A stretch of 64,000 bases of DNA, from assembly GCF_037893015.1 (NCBI RefSeq), contig NC_133663.1, positions 220,809,753 to 220,873,752 on the forward strand. Reading direction: 5' to 3'. The position numbers were made by a program, and so were the translations under genes. This document shows, one piece after another, positions 1 through 11,525 of this stretch; within the stretch, counting starts at the first letter, position 1, and every line of letters starts with the position of its first letter. The notes under the pieces were generated by a model, which ran no database searches, had not been told where the DNA came from, and worked only from the letters and a program-made list of their open reading frames with translations. This DNA comes from Macrotis lagotis. Lineage: Eukaryota > Chordata > Mammalia > Peramelemorphia > Peramelidae.

Positions 1-2263
1 GAGAGCACTGTTAAACATTAACCACAATATTGTAAGGATGATCCATTGTGAAAGATTTAGTAATTCTGGTCAATACAATGATTCATGACAATTCCAAAGG
101 ACTCATGATGAAAAAATGCTATCCTCCTACAGATTGAAGCTTACCTTGTTCATTTTCTTTTTCTTTTTTTTTCTTTCTACATCATGGTAAACCTCTCAGA
201 AAACACAGAAAGGACTCACAGTAGTCCAGAAATAAGCTCTACAAATTTTCTCCTCCTCTAATGAATTCCACCTTTTCTCTAGGCTTATTATCATCCAGAT
301 TTATGCAAGTCCAACAGTTAGCCACACCAAAAAAGTGGGCATTGACTTCTTTTGGCTAGATTCTCCTCCCACCATTACTAATACCCCATTCTCTAAATCA
401 GAGATAGGATTCTCCCTAGATAGGATATAGGATATAATCATCCCACCCAATAACCTCCCTCCTTTTTTCTCAATGGAGAACATCTTCACCTTGCCTCTCT
501 TTCTCCTTTCCATAAGGAAGAGGTGTCACACTTCTAGAATCAAGGAGAAATTACAGGTATAGCCTGTATACTGTCTACACAATGTGGATTAGACTCCATG
601 AGGGAGAAAATTAACTTGGAACTATGGAGAGGGAAATATTCTAATATTCTTCTTTCAGCCGTAGAGACCCAGAATAAACTCCATAGTGAAGGTAATACTT
701 CAGGTTTCACTCTTGGAAGTGGATTCTAGAAAATAGACCTACAATGACCAGTTACACAAAATACTATCAGGGGTCAGATTTCAAGTATTTATTCCCCTAT
801 ATTCTGGGGTAGATTGCACTGCTTCCATGCATATGACACTCTTCTCATATTAAGACAATGCCAAAGCCTGGAAATCACCTTTTCTTGCTAAAAATCTGGA
901 TTGTCGGAATCATGATACCCACATATTTCCCTCTCCTCTATTTTACCTTGGGGTCTGGAACATTCTTCGAAAGCAGTGTTTGACAGCCTAAGGAATTCAT
1001 GTGCTTTTGCCTCAAGAGAGACATAAATATATTCCTGGAGGAATCATATCCTCCCTCCCTCCCCATCATTACCTGGTCACCAGTAGGATTCAGATTCTCT
1101 CTATTAGACCAGGCTATACTCTGAAAAGGAGGAAATAAAGGCACAGGTTGAATATGAGTTTGAAGATTCTCTTCAAAGTCCAATGTAATGGTATTCTACC
1201 AAACCTTGGAACTCTGACTCCTGATTGGTGAGAGTATCCAATGCCCACAACTAGACCCTAGGAGAATCCAGACCACCAGATGGTGCTCAAGTGTTGCCAG
1301 TGGCCATTCTCACACTCCATAAAGAAAATCATCCCCAAAGCTGTCATAACACTGTGCACTCCTCAAGTTGAGTACGACATGTGACATTTATATAGTGTTT
1401 TAAGGTCTCCTAAAAGTCAGATGTCTTAATCAACTTGAGTATTTACAGTTTTTTACTCAAGGTCACTGAACAACCAAAGGATGGAACCAGAATCCAAATT
1501 CAGGTCTCCTCCTAAGTCCTGCATCATGCTGTCTCTCACCAATGGCATGAACAGTTATGCTGTAAAGTGGATGACATGTAACCATGTGTGACTTCATTGA
1601 AAATGACTCTCTTGTAGTTATTTGCATGCCGTGTCCCCTTTAGCCTGTGAGCTCAGGGAGAACTGACCAATGAGAGCCTTAGGGAGCCTGTGCAATGTGC
1701 CTGACCTGATGCAATCTCTCAGAGGTAAGCTGGGAGAACCTGCTTCTAATAGAGGCCCCTACTCTTCTTCAGAGCTTGTCCAGCCTCAGCAAACAAAGAT
1801 GAAGGAAACTGCATCTGTCGGAGTATAATGTGCATCCTTCCAGTGATGGGCTCTCATTGGCCAATCCATCATTTCTCCAGTAATGTTCTCTACTCAGTAA
1901 TGCTCTTTACTATATACTCTCATATAGTTGTTATTATGGACTGAAATTCCACCATTAGACAATCTATCTTATAGATCTTCTTTTAACATTACTTACAAAT
2001 GAAATTACAAATTACAAAAATCAAAATTACATCTAAAAATGAAATATGTTTATAATGAGGAAGGTCGAAGATGGGCTTTCTGCTAACATCTGGACAAAAT
2101 CAGGAATATGGGAATTAATCAATTTGTTGTCATTCTCCCCCCTCCCAGTCCCTTAGAATGCTAATAATAATGTTATTTTTATGAACATTGGTTAAAATTA
2201 AAGCCATTTATAAAATTTTTAAAATATTAATTTTTCCTTGCCATATACTTCAAGAACACTTAC
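1..2263. other. 3' side of the minus-strand gene; no exon recognised
   Basis: This stretch lies downstream of the last exon I can support on the minus strand, so it should hold the following intron, a final exon, or both. The short minus-strand ORFs at 301-513 and 938-1183 show no coiled-coil heptads, no clean acceptor in the needed phase and no family resemblance, so I do not call them exons. No SINE or LINE copy is obvious. It could hide an old LTR remnant that I cannot recognise. Confidence 0.4.
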
Positions 2264-2464
2264 TTTCTTTTTGTCTAAATTCCAATTTCCTTGAAATAAA
2301 TCATCAGTGGCAGATTTCCCTTCCGAGAACTTTAGGAATTTTGTTTGCTCCAGAAACTTTTCTTCACTTTGGGATGAGTGACACACAACTTCTTGATAAA
2401 GTTGATGAAGTTGCTCTACCTGCCGAGTTCGCAATTGAATCTCTTGTTGAAGGACATCTGTTTT
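2264..2464 (-). CDS. Coiled-coil gene, exon E (most 3' exon seen)
   Basis: Internal exon of 201 bp, 67 codons, phase 0 at both ends. On the minus strand it follows a ctgcag acceptor with a pyrimidine-poor tract and ends ...aaagaaa before a good gtaagtg donor. The peptide opens KTDVLQQEIQLRTRQVEQLH and continues as amphipathic helix, then becomes acidic and less helical (...SEGKSATDDLFQGNWNLDKKK). No stop codon occurs in frame before the donor, so at least one further exon must lie at lower coordinates. No catalytic motif, signal peptide or membrane segment is present. By analogy with other long coiled-coil proteins a cytoskeletal or centrosomal scaffold is plausible, but that is only inference. 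Confidence 0.72.
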
Positions 2465-3240
2465 CTGCAGGTAAATTACAAAAGTGATATACAAAAGTGT
2501 ATCCCATGTTTACCTTTAAAAGTCACACTTGCAAATCCAATTATCATAATTGGAATATGGATTTCACTATGCTGCCAAGACTTTCCTGCAAGGAAATCTG
2601 AGGTATATACAGATCATTGGTTGAAATGAATAGGAAATAAGGAAGGCTGATATATGAAAATATAATACTTCAATTTCAACCTAATAATGAAACCATTTAA
2701 TAAATTTTGAAGTCACCAGGGAACACTCCCCAATGAAAGGAACTAGAATACTGGGCAAAAAAAAATTTTTATGGAAGAACTATGCAACACACACATTCAA
2801 TTTCAAAATAAAAAAAACATTATTTGTATGAACTGGATGTGAAGAAAGAGAAGAGCTTTTTGCTGTAACAATTTCAAATATTCTGATGAAACTGAACAAT
2901 TGGTCTGACTTTTTAAAAAGTTTTATTGTTATATTTTTGTTTTTATATACAGTATCATCACATATTCACTAGAAATGCTTCCAAGTGACTTGTGGAGATG
3001 TCCTCAGAAGTGATATAAACAGAATTACTGGGTTTTAACAATTAGAACTATCCTGATATGAGAAATGTTAAACTGACTTTATAGGAGTTTGCTCCTTTGT
3101 TTGCCTTACTGTTTTGAAAGCTCAGCAACAGAAATGGACAAAATTTAAAATGAGGCACAAGTACTTCCTAAATTGGGAATCAACTTAGACATTATGAATA
3201 GAATATTTTAAAATGACAACTTTTCTGGCAACATACTCAC

Positions 3241-3543
3241 ATATTTCCAAGACTGTTCATTCATACTGAGTTCTTGTATCCTTTCTCTCACAGCTTCCTC
3301 TGTAGCTGGCACAGTAATAAAGGTGTTGCTTAGAAGAGTAGCAAGTTCACTAATGAAACTCTGGTGCTGTGTCTGGGTAGTTTTCGTTTCCCAGTTGAGG
3401 GTGACTGGGCTTTGTGCTATTGTAGACATTCGCTTGTCCTTGGGAAACAAATCATGTTGACATCTATCCCAAACCTTTAGTTTCTCTGAGAGAAAAATGC
3501 TTTCTCTTTCCAAGTTCTTGGCCAGGATAGCTTCCTCATTGTC
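3241..3543 (-). CDS. Coiled-coil gene, exon D
   Basis: Internal exon of 303 bp, 101 codons, phase 0/0, the longest of the six. The acceptor is ...catttttag followed by GAC, and the donor is tat|gtgagt. The reading frame begins DNEEAILAKNLERESIFLSE and joins directly to the KK ending of exon C. The middle part is less helical and rich in S, T, P and Q (around KRMSTIAQSPVTLNWETKTT), and the end returns to helix (AVRERIQELSMNEQSWKY). The ATG inside the exon is internal, because the open frame continues upstream of it to a proper acceptor. There is no recognised enzymatic motif. Frame intact over the whole exon without stops argues for a live host gene rather than a retrocopy. Confidence 0.78.
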
Positions 3544-3689
3544 CTAAAAATGATGATAACATTAAATCTATGTCTTTCAAATTGAGTGATTTCATTCATT
3601 CTATTGCTCTAAGATCAAAGAAGAATATAAATATGGTCACAGACTCTCATTTGAGAGAACAAGTACAGCAGAGTCTTCATTTGCAGAGC

Positions 3690-4030
3690 TGGAAATGACG
3701 TTAGATATCAACTAATCTAATCCCTAGATGTTAGAACGGATGAATCAGAGGCCCAGAGCAAGTAAGTAGCAAAAATCAGTGGGTTGGGGAGCCAAGTGTC
3801 TTGAGTTCAGGACCTATCTTACCTGCTCTGATTTTTTTTTTTGTTATCACACTGTTCCTTATCTGTAAAATGAGATAAGAATACTTGTACTACCTTCCTC
3901 ACAGCATTGCTGTATTGATAAAATGACATAATAAGTATAAAATCACTTTGAAAATTTCAGTGTTTTCAAAATACTATATAAATGGAAACTATTTTACTGT
4001 TCTTGTCACTATTACTATTAATGAGGAGAC
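3690..4030 (+). repeat. MIR/CORE-SINE, sense copy
   Basis: The segment carries the MIR landmarks in sense order: ccttatctgtaaaatgagat, then 'tcacagcattgctgtattgataaaatga' in a MIR-like arrangement and 'aaaatactatataaatgg' at the 3' side. The 5' 100 bases (aatctaatccctagatg..gaggcccagagc) look like an adjoining antisense core fragment. Strongly diverged and therefore ancient. Confidence 0.7.
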
Positions 4031-4254
4031 CTAAAACTAGCAGAGTAGGGTAAAATATGTCCGAAATTAATACTGTTTAATTTTTTTTGAAAGGGTTACA
4101 CAAAGATCTGAAGAAAAGCAACCCAAAGATCTTCAGTTGCTTTCCTGTTGCTTAACATTTATTTTTTTTTATCAAATGACTTATATAAAGCTGGAAGAAA
4201 ATACTACCATACTAGATAAGAGTCTGGAGCCATAAAGATTTTTGTAAGCTAAAA

Positions 4255-4530
4255 CATTAGATTAAATCTCAGCAGATGGAATATAATAGGGAAGAATGTA
4301 AAGTCCTGCCATGTGACCCACAGTCATAGAGATAAGCATTGGTTGGTATGAGTGATCTGCAGCACATTGCAAACAAGGAATTGTGAAGCAGGTGATAGGC
4401 TCCAGTCTATCAAGTCAGGTTTGGAACATTGTGCTCAATTCTTGAGGGTCACATGATATGATGAATAAACTGTAGAATATATAGAAGAAGTCAACCAGGA
4501 CAATGAAGGAAGGTAAGATCATGATACATG
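4255..4530 (+). repeat. CR1/L3-clade LINE 3' fragment
   Basis: Wording of this segment follows the end of the CR1/L3 reverse-transcriptase ORF and 3' region: 'agggaagaatgtaaagtcctg', then 'gtgctcaattcttgagggtcaca' and 'tcaaccaggacaatgaagg', all in the order known for mammalian CR1-type LINEs. The reading frame is destroyed. It sits in an intron of the minus-strand gene. Confidence 0.6.
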
Positions 4531-4546
4531 AGGATTTGGAATATAA

Positions 4547-4591
<45 letters not shown>

Positions 4592-4600
4592 TAATAATAA
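4547..4600. repeat. (AAT)n microsatellite
   Basis: About 17 near-perfect aat units with one interruption, directly upstream of an antisense MIR copy. It is read as poly-isoleucine by a spurious ORF. Confidence 0.95.
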
Positions 4601-4795
4601 ACTAAGATTTACATATTCTCATTATGTGCCAGACACTGTCCTAAGTATTTTACAATCATTATCTCATTTGTTCCTGAGACAGAAGTTAGGTGATTTGTCC
4701 AGAGTCATACAGTAAGTATCTGAGGTGAAATTTGAACACAGATTTTCCTGACTCAGGCCTAGTACTCTATTCATTTCTCTATCTAACTTCCCCAA
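4600..4795 (-). repeat. MIR/CORE-SINE, antisense copy
   Basis: Antisense MIR landmarks are present in order: 'tgtgccagacactgtcctaag', 'ttatctcatttgttcct', 'aggtgatttgtccagagtca' and 'gaacacagattttcctgac'. The copy is old and has lost its A-rich end to the neighbouring AAT repeat. Confidence 0.75.
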
Positions 4796-4904
4796 TTAAA
4801 GAGAATAGTCTAGAAAAGAGTGAGAGGGAGATGACAGGGGCCCTCATGGATGAAAATTTCAAATGAGTCGATTTAGTCTTGATGTTAAGGAAAAACTAAT
4901 ACTT

Positions 4905-5135
4905 GTTACTTAATTTTTCAACTATGTCTGACTCTTTGTAACCCTGTTTGGGTTTTGGGGTTATTTTTTGGCAAAGATACTCTAGTAGTTTGGTGGTTCC
5001 TTCTCTAGCTCATTTTACAGATGAGGAAACAGAGACAAATAAGGTCACTCAACCATTTAGGGTCTAAAGCTGGATATGAACTCAGGGAAATGAATTTTCC
5101 TGACTCTAGACCTAACACTCTATTCACTGTCATGC
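4905..5135 (-). repeat. SINE with 'tgtctgactctttgtaaccc' tail, antisense
   Basis: Contains an RTE/BovB-like end (actatgtctgactctttgta), 'ttttggcaaagatactctag', 'cattttacagatgaggaaac' and the tRNA-side end 'catgcagcttc'. The same SINE design recurs at about 19.17, 20.41, 29.94 and 49.20 kb. I take it to be a marsupial SINE mobilised by an RTE-type LINE; the family name is not certain. Confidence 0.6.
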
Positions 5136-5768
5136 AGCTTCTCTATTTTATTGTTAAATTGGTTCTCTAAGCTACTTCATAGTAGTGATGATGATAATAA
5201 TATATTAATAATAGTAACAGTGAAGCAAATAATAAAATATTTGAAGTATAAAAGTGATTTTTCACCTAATATTTATGTGTATAGCAAATCCTATAACAAA
5301 GAAGAAAGTATTTTTTATTCTAATTTTCTAGATAAAAGTATAATGGAAATTGACTGATTTTACTAAGGCAGTTAATATTACTAGTTAAACACAGACTATA
5401 ATTCAAATGTTCTGGTTCTCAGAGCTTCTTCCACTAGCCCTCTCCCTCCTTGAATTATGCCCTATAATGATAGCTTACTATTTCCAAAGGTGCCTGAGAG
5501 ATGGGAGAATACCTAGGGAAGTTTTTCAACTACATTCTTGCAAAAGATCAAATTAATTCCTGTGGTGCTACAGAAGAAATTCTAGGGTTCCAAATTATGG
5601 TAAGGAACATGTCAGCTACTTGTTCTTCACTTGGAAAAGATAACTTATTGTAACTGGGCAATTGCTCAGTTTTCGACCAAAGCAGTTCATGAGAAATATG
5701 ACAGGAGTAAAAATACAGAATAAAATTATTACCTCTCCATAAATTCATCTTGAGTAGAATATTCTTAC

Positions 5769-5913
5769 CTTCTTCACTAAAACCTCTGGGGGATCATCTT
5801 GCCCTTCCATATCAAGATTCATAAAAGAGGCTAATATATGTGTGGCATCCGCCAGCTTTTTTTCCAAACCAGCTGCTTTTTGTTCTGCCTTTTCTCTTTC
5901 AATACACTGTACT
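5769..5913 (-). CDS. Coiled-coil gene, exon C
   Basis: Internal exon of 145 bp. On the minus strand it follows a ccacag acceptor; its first base completes the split AG|A arginine codon left open by exon B, and it then reads VQCIEREKAEQKAAGLEKKL and ends ...EVLVKK at an aag|gtaaga donor. It therefore enters in phase 2 and leaves in phase 0, matching both neighbours exactly. The first half is a clear charged coiled coil with Q/A/L/E heptads; the second half has a short hydrophobic patch (THILASFMNLDM) followed by acidic DD PPE. This phase agreement is the strongest single argument that exons B, C and D belong to one transcript. Confidence 0.8.
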
Positions 5914-6264
5914 CTGTGGATGATAATAACACGTCTTAATTTTATACATTTCTTACATGCTAAGTAGAATAATTTTTTTCTTTAACGTAGAACTTCCCAT
6001 GAGAGCAATGTGAATTCTTTGCTATCTAAGCAGTTGTCAAATTAACCATTTATGAGGAGATGCTAGGAATAGCACAAGAAATGCCAAGAATAAAAATAAG
6101 GTTTCTACCTTAGGGCATGGCTGTCTTGTCTTTAAAAATCTATTGCCCAGAGTCTATTCTACAAGAACTTCTACTGCTCATTTTCTTTCCCATTAAAACT
6201 GACAGACTTCTAAATGAATAGTAATTTGACATATAGACACAGAAACTACTTCAGCACTTGACAA

Positions 6265-6414
6265 TTTTTTAAGGTTTTTGCAAGGCAATGAGGGTTAAGT
6301 GACTTGCCCCAGGCCACACAGCTAGGTAATTGTTAAGTGCCTGAGGCAGGATTTAAACTCAGGTACTCATGACTCCAGGGCTGGTGCTCTAGCCACTGCA
6401 CCACCTAGCTGCCC
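6265..6414 (-). mobile_element. Marsupial tRNA-derived SINE (WSINE1/MAR1-like)
   Basis: Nearly complete antisense copy of about 150 bp. It starts with a T-rich run (the A-tail in reverse), continues 'caaggcaatgagggttaag', 'ccacacagctaggtaattg' and 'gtactcatgactccagggc', and ends 'ccacctagctgcccc', the reverse of the tRNA-like head. It is only mildly diverged from other copies in this window. Confidence 0.88.
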
Positions 6415-6975
6415 CTCTATTTTTTTTTCATTTTGAATTTCTATGGAAGCCTTCTCCATGCCACATAGAGGGACTGTCCAGTTCCACACATTGCACTCAG
6501 GCAAAAGTTAACCTGCTAGAAAATGTGGTTTACCTTCTAGAGATGATCTGCCACATAGGGGGTCATTCTAATGATTGTTGCCTTTAATCATTCCTTTGCT
6601 ACTCTCGTTTCACAGTATCTGGACAACCAGAGTCATCCTTTTCTCCCACCTACTGATCCTTAAGTTTATATTGATCTCTTGATTCTCATTTGGTTCCCAA
6701 ATCAATTTTAGGTTCCTAAGAATTTTCTCTCCTAAAACAGTGTGGGGAAATTCGATTCTCAGAGGAATAATCTGACTGGTGGATGGTGGGACATTAGCAC
6801 CAAAGAATTAGAAATAGAGAACTGACATAATTCAAGTAACTGACTTGGACAGAATCATTTCTAGGCCTCCTCCTCCTTAGCCTTACTAGGATTGTAATTC
6901 CTGGGATTTCCTCAGGTATTTCTGTTATAAATAACCTGGTCTGAAATCTACTCCCTTAACCCCACCCTAACTTCT

Positions 6976-7002
6976 ACATACATACATACATACATACATA
7001 CA
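6976..7002. repeat. (CATA)n microsatellite
   Basis: Six to seven tandem cata units in the intron between exons B and C. Confidence 0.9.
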
Positions 7003-7674
7003 CACCAAAAAAAGGATAGTGGTACTTCTTTTTCCTAACAGCCTAGCCCAGGGTACAGTTTCAAATCTTTCATCTCTAATACTCATCAAGAAATGGAATA
7101 ATCATTTTACATAACGCTGAATCCAAAAGCATGCATAATTTCACCTACTTTAAACACTATGATTGGTGATGATGTTTTGTTCTTGGAAAATACCATGACA
7201 TCAGGGAGGTGATGCTCTAACAAATACATGAATTGGATGTGAATGAGGGAGTGCTTTGCTAAGTCACTGGCCTCACTTTTTCCTATAGAACCTTTGGGGG
7301 AATCCAGGGGCTGGATATGGATGTGGATAAATGAAGATGGCCCTCAATGTGAGACAAATTAATGTTAAGTGGACTTGTCCACCACTAGTAAGTATCAATT
7401 GTCCAAGGTCTGATTGGAATTCAGTTCCTCCTGACTCCAGGGCTGATGATGAAATATCTGTAGAATCAAAGCATTTTTTAGAGAACTCTTAGACCTTACG
7501 AGTTCAATCTCTTCTATTACAGGTGAGGAAACTGAGTCTCAGAGAGTTAAAGTGACTTACCTAAGGTCATCAAGCAAGTCAGTAGCGGGACCAAGAGCCA
7601 AGTCTCCTTCATCCTGTCAGTGAATTTTTCACCATATTAGTCAATGTGGATACCAATTAGAAAACACACCCTAC

Positions 7675-7931
7675 CTTAGATGGCTTTCAAGTTCTGCCAC
7701 TCTTTCACTTAAGTCCCAGTTGCCTTTTTCCAGGTTCTTAATACTGATATTTTTCAAAGACTTTATTCTGGAGGCTGAAGCATTGATCTCCTCTAGATCG
7801 CTGATATGATCTTTCAAGGTCAGATTCTGGGAGGATTGTCTGATACAATTTTCTTTGTACTTTTCTAGTTCAAATTTCAACACTTTCGATGAGAATTTTT
7901 TCGTGAGAAGCCTGTTCTGAAGATTCCTTAC
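7675..7931 (-). CDS. Coiled-coil gene, exon B
   Basis: Internal exon of 257 bp, 85 full codons plus two bases, phase 0 in and phase 2 out. The acceptor is cctaaatag and the donor is aag|gtaggg. The open frame reads VRNLQNRLLTKKFSSKVLKF at the start, then ENCIRQSSQNLTLKDHISDL and ENASASR-like sequence, and ends LSERVAELESHL. It is a continuous, stop-free, strongly heptad-patterned coiled coil with two basic clusters. The in-frame GTG near residue 17 is not a start, because the frame is open back to the splice site. The next upstream exon (17916-18044) ends in phase 0, as this exon needs. Confidence 0.8.
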
Positions 7932-8224
7932 CTATTTAGGAAAAGATAAATATAAAGATGATATTAACATTCATACTAGAAATATTTAAATAAACTTTAA
8001 TTAGAACTTTTAAAAATTAATGTCTAGAAAGTGGATATTGATTTTTATAAACTAAATTGAAACCTCCCTGTATTAAAAAAAGTTAATCATATTTTAAAAA
8101 TAAAATCATGCCAACCAATGAGATAAAAATTCATGAGTGAAGTTATTCATGTTAACACTTCTACTATCTATTTCTACTTACTACAGACTAAAAAGCTCTC
8201 AAAATTATAGCTTTAATTAACTGA

Positions 8225-8780
8225 AGCACAGAATCTCGGAGTTGGGAAGTTCATACCTAGTTCAATCTATACTTTGTCCAACTTCTCCTTCAAGTCATCA
8301 TCCAGCCTCAGTTTTAAGACCTTCTTTAAGTTTATCATACTTTTGACTAACTCTACTTAGAAAGAATTTGTTCTTTATTTTTATATTAATGTTTTTTATA
8401 TAAATGAAATTTTGTATTAACATTAAGCCCAAATCTGCCAATCTGTCACTTATACCCATAGCTCCAAGTGTTTTTTTGTTTTTTTTTTTCCGTTTAGGGG
8501 CCGAGCAGAACAAGTGTAATCCAATGGTCACTCTTCAAAGGCTTGAAGAGAATTGTCATTTCCTCTATTCCCTTCCCCCAGGACACTTCCTTGTATAGCA
8601 TGATCTTACCATCCTGATTGCTATCATCTAGAGGTACCTTGACCTCATCTATTCATTCCTAAAATGTGGCATCTCGGATTAAATATGATACTTCCGATTT
8701 GAACTGAACTTCAGTCCGACCTTCAGGACTCTCCTAATTGTTCCTACAAAAACTCGGATCATTTAGGCTGTGATCACATA
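8225..8780 (-). repeat. CR1/L3-clade LINE 3' region, antisense
   Basis: Shows the characteristic antisense CR1/L3 text: 'catcatccagcctcagtttt', 'aagcccaaatctgccaat', 'ggccgagcagaacaagtg', 'aaaggcttgaagagaattg' and 'cctaaaatgtggcatctcgg'. The copy is old. From about 8318 rightward it is part of the 2.5 kb duplicated segment, whereas its first ~90 bases lie outside the duplication. Confidence 0.65.
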
Positions 8781-8884
8781 TGATAGGGCAAGCAAAATAA
8801 ATAGTTCCAAATTTTAAGTGCATTTCCTTCTGTAATAGACTGGAAAGAAAAGGGCATATGTGCTTTTTTGCTCTACTAATAATT

Positions 8885-9185
8885 AAGATACAATTTATAT
8901 TCCACTTACTTTGTGGCTGTGCTAAACACTTTATAGTTATAATCTCATTTGATCCTCACAAAACCCTGGGAAGCAGTTCAGTGTTGACAACTCTTTGAGA
9001 CTGGGGTTTTCTTGGGAAAGACACTGGAGTAGTTTTCCATTTCTTTCTCCAGTGTTTCAAGGCAAACAGTGCCTTGTCCTGGGTCACACAGTTAATGAGT
9101 GTCTGAGGTCTGGCTTGAACTCAGGTCTTCCTGACTCCAAACAATTGCGCTATTCACTGAATCATCGAGGTCTCCCTTTCTCACT
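8885..9185 (-). repeat. Antisense MIR-like SINE mosaic
   Basis: Begins as antisense MIR ('tgtgctaaacactttatag', 'tctcatttgatcctcacaaa') and then passes into the 'ttcttgggaaagacactgga' SINE body with 'gggtcacacagttaatgag' and 'cttcctgactcc'. Either a composite family or one old SINE inserted in another; the same mosaic is present in copy 2 of the duplication. Confidence 0.6.
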
Positions 9186-9684
9186 GGTAGGATGGCTTAA
9201 TTCCAAGGAATTTGGTTCAGCTTCTTCAAAATGAATGGAAATAATAGAGCAACGGAATCCATGTAGTGGACATTCCCTCATCCCTGGGTTGTTCTACAAC
9301 AGTAGCTACCATTTCAATCAGATGCCACAGAGTATCTATCATCTGAGGCAAAGTACTTCCCTGTCCCCACTCCAAGAAGTTCTCATTGTTTTCTTTCTCA
9401 TCTCCCTTTCAATTTTTTCCTCTTTTCTTTATGCCTCTCCCTATCCTGTGTCTCAGGACAGACAGTGGTATCTTTTCAACATTACTTCATCACATTAGAA
9501 ATTATGGACTCCATTTCTAGAAGATTTAAGTGCCATTTCACACTAATTTTCTAAGTGGTGCTATTGTTGAGTCATATTTCCATTTTGGTACAACTGTGTG
9601 TGAGCCTATTTGGGGATTTCTTAGCAGAGATCATGGTTTGTCATTTCCTTTACCACTGTTTTGACAGATGAGAAACTGAAGTAA

Positions 9685-9860
9685 AAAGAGGAAAGAAAAG
9701 GGAATGGAAAAGGAAAAGAAAAGTTTAAAAGAAAAGAAAAGGAACAGGAAAGGAAAGGAAGAAACCCCCCCAAAAGGAAAAGGACTTGAAAGTAAAAGGA
9801 AAGGGAAGGAAAGGGAAAGGAGAAAGGAAAGGGAAAGGAAAGAGAAGGAAGAATTAAGAA
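9685..9860. repeat. Purine-rich (GGAAA)n tract
   Basis: Irregular gaaag/ggaaa repeats, almost entirely purine on the plus strand. The long ORFs here on both strands (K/R/E on plus, S/F/P on minus) are artefacts of this composition. A homologous tract lies at 23846-24018. Confidence 0.9.
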
Positions 9861-10827
9861 ACACACAAAAAATACTTATGTGGTTCTTAAGGGTCCAAAA
9901 AGGAAAGAGGAAATAATGACATTGTCTATATCAAATCCCTTCTCAGGAATTTGAGGAAGGATATTTCCTATCTCAAAAAACGTCCTTCCCTTGACTATTA
10001 GTGTCCAGTTATAGATATGGCGGAAAAATGAGGATGAAAAACGGGCAATATATTTCAAGAGATATCTAATCCAATCTAGGAAGTGCTTCATTCAACATCA
10101 CAGACACATAGTTCTTTAGCTATACCCTGCTTTGAAAATTCTAGAAAAGATTCAATTACCATGATGAGGGAGGTTGCTATATATCTAGGAGATTATCACT
10201 TAGATTCTTTTTTTTTTACAAGAACTCTGAGTTCATGGGTATAAGGAACTCACAGCAAAAAAATCTCATCTTTCAATGAAAATCAATAACTTCTTTTCCC
10301 GTTCAGTCTTAGAGAGGGACACCCAAGGTCACATGACTAGTTACTTTTGAAGTAGGGACTACACAGGGATCTTTTTTTACTTCAAGGCCAATAAATCAAT
10401 CAAAAATTATTTACTAAGTACTAGGCACTTGCTTATTGATACAAAGATTAAAGAAATCCCTAAATATAGTGAGTTTACATCTATGTACACAAAGTCATGA
10501 TCTCCATTTGTAGAGAAAAGAATATTGATAGCAGACTTACAGATGACTTCCATAATGAATGCTTACAGTATAAGTCAAGCCAGTCATGCTATGGCATGCT
10601 ATGGTCCTAAGTTATAGATTTACTTTCATTCTGGGTAAAGATGACTATGAGCTTTGAACTCAACAATTAAGGAAATAGTCACCTTCCTAAATCTGAGATG
10701 ATTGGGCTCATGTTCATCATTATTAACCAGCCCTGAATTTCCTGTACCTCTCTCCTCAGACCCATCTTTCTTTTCCTTCTTTCTTTTCTTTTCTTTTCCT
10801 TCTCCCTTTTTCTCTTGCTCAATAAAT

Positions 10828-11525
10828 GTTGCTTTTTTCTCTTTCTTCCTTTAAAATATATGATTTATTATTTTCAGAGTTAAGTACTGCAACCTCTCCC
10901 AATTAATTTCCTCTTCTATGTCTACCCCCATCACACCTGTCCTTTTTTAGATTTGGTTTCCAATCTCACCCTACAGTAAATATCAAAGGATGTTCCTTCC
11001 TACTGCACTGTCCTCTCCTCCAATAGCCCCTAGTACAAGATTCACCAAGTTCACTATGAATGACATTAATAGATCTTGAGAGTTGGTCATCTTGAAAGTA
11101 ACAGGTTATTAGAACTCATCACTGGGTAAAATTTTGAAATCTCTGCTTCCTTGTGTCTGAGCAAATGAAGACAGTCCTTTATATGAAGGAAACTTGAGCT
11201 ACCACTGCATTTAGTTCCCTCTTAACCATGAAATTTTGATCTAATTTTTCAGTTCAAATTACTTTATTTGACTGAGTGTGATCTTGTGAACTTTTAAAAG
11301 AAGAGAAAGACAAATTTGCTTTTACTTTTAAATTAAAAATTGTAAAAGAACATTTGCTTTATAACCAGAAAAAGGTCAGGAACATTTTGTTACTGGAAGA
11401 AATTGCATCAATTACAAGCATTTTAATGCCTAACAGGAAAAAATGACATAAGGACTAGGTTCTTTGAGCCACAGATTTTTTTTTTCTTTAGATATATTCA
11501 GGGCAAGAAAAAGGAGGATATCTTA
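10828..11525. other. Intronic sequence without recognised feature
   Basis: AT-rich unique-looking sequence between the duplication and L1-A. No exon with matching phase, SINE or LINE was recognised on either strand. Confidence 0.4.

Larger units (their letters stand above)
8318..10827 (+). repeat. 2.5 kb direct duplication, copy 1 (probable original)
   Basis: This segment is repeated in the same orientation at 22499-24986. Matching order along both copies: CR1/L3 remnant, 'aaataaatagttccaaatttt', an antisense MIR/SINE mosaic, 'atggaaataatagagca', a GA-rich tract, 'catgaggatgaaaaa'-type text, and a shared end at 'ctcttgctcaataaat'. By eye identity is around 90% with small indels. Because the CR1 remnant continues leftwards past the boundary only in this copy, it is more likely the ancestral one. 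No gene was found inside; the ORFs read in it are repeat frames. Confidence 0.88.

Noticed and set aside
938-1183. Minus-strand ORF of 81 codons as terminal exon after exon E
   Set aside because: No convincing acceptor in the required phase and no compositional continuity with the other exons.
9621-9916. Long overlapping ORFs on both strands (K/E/R-rich and F/S/P-rich)
   Set aside because: They are produced by the purine-rich tract; there is no domain, and the same artefact recurs at 23688-24117.
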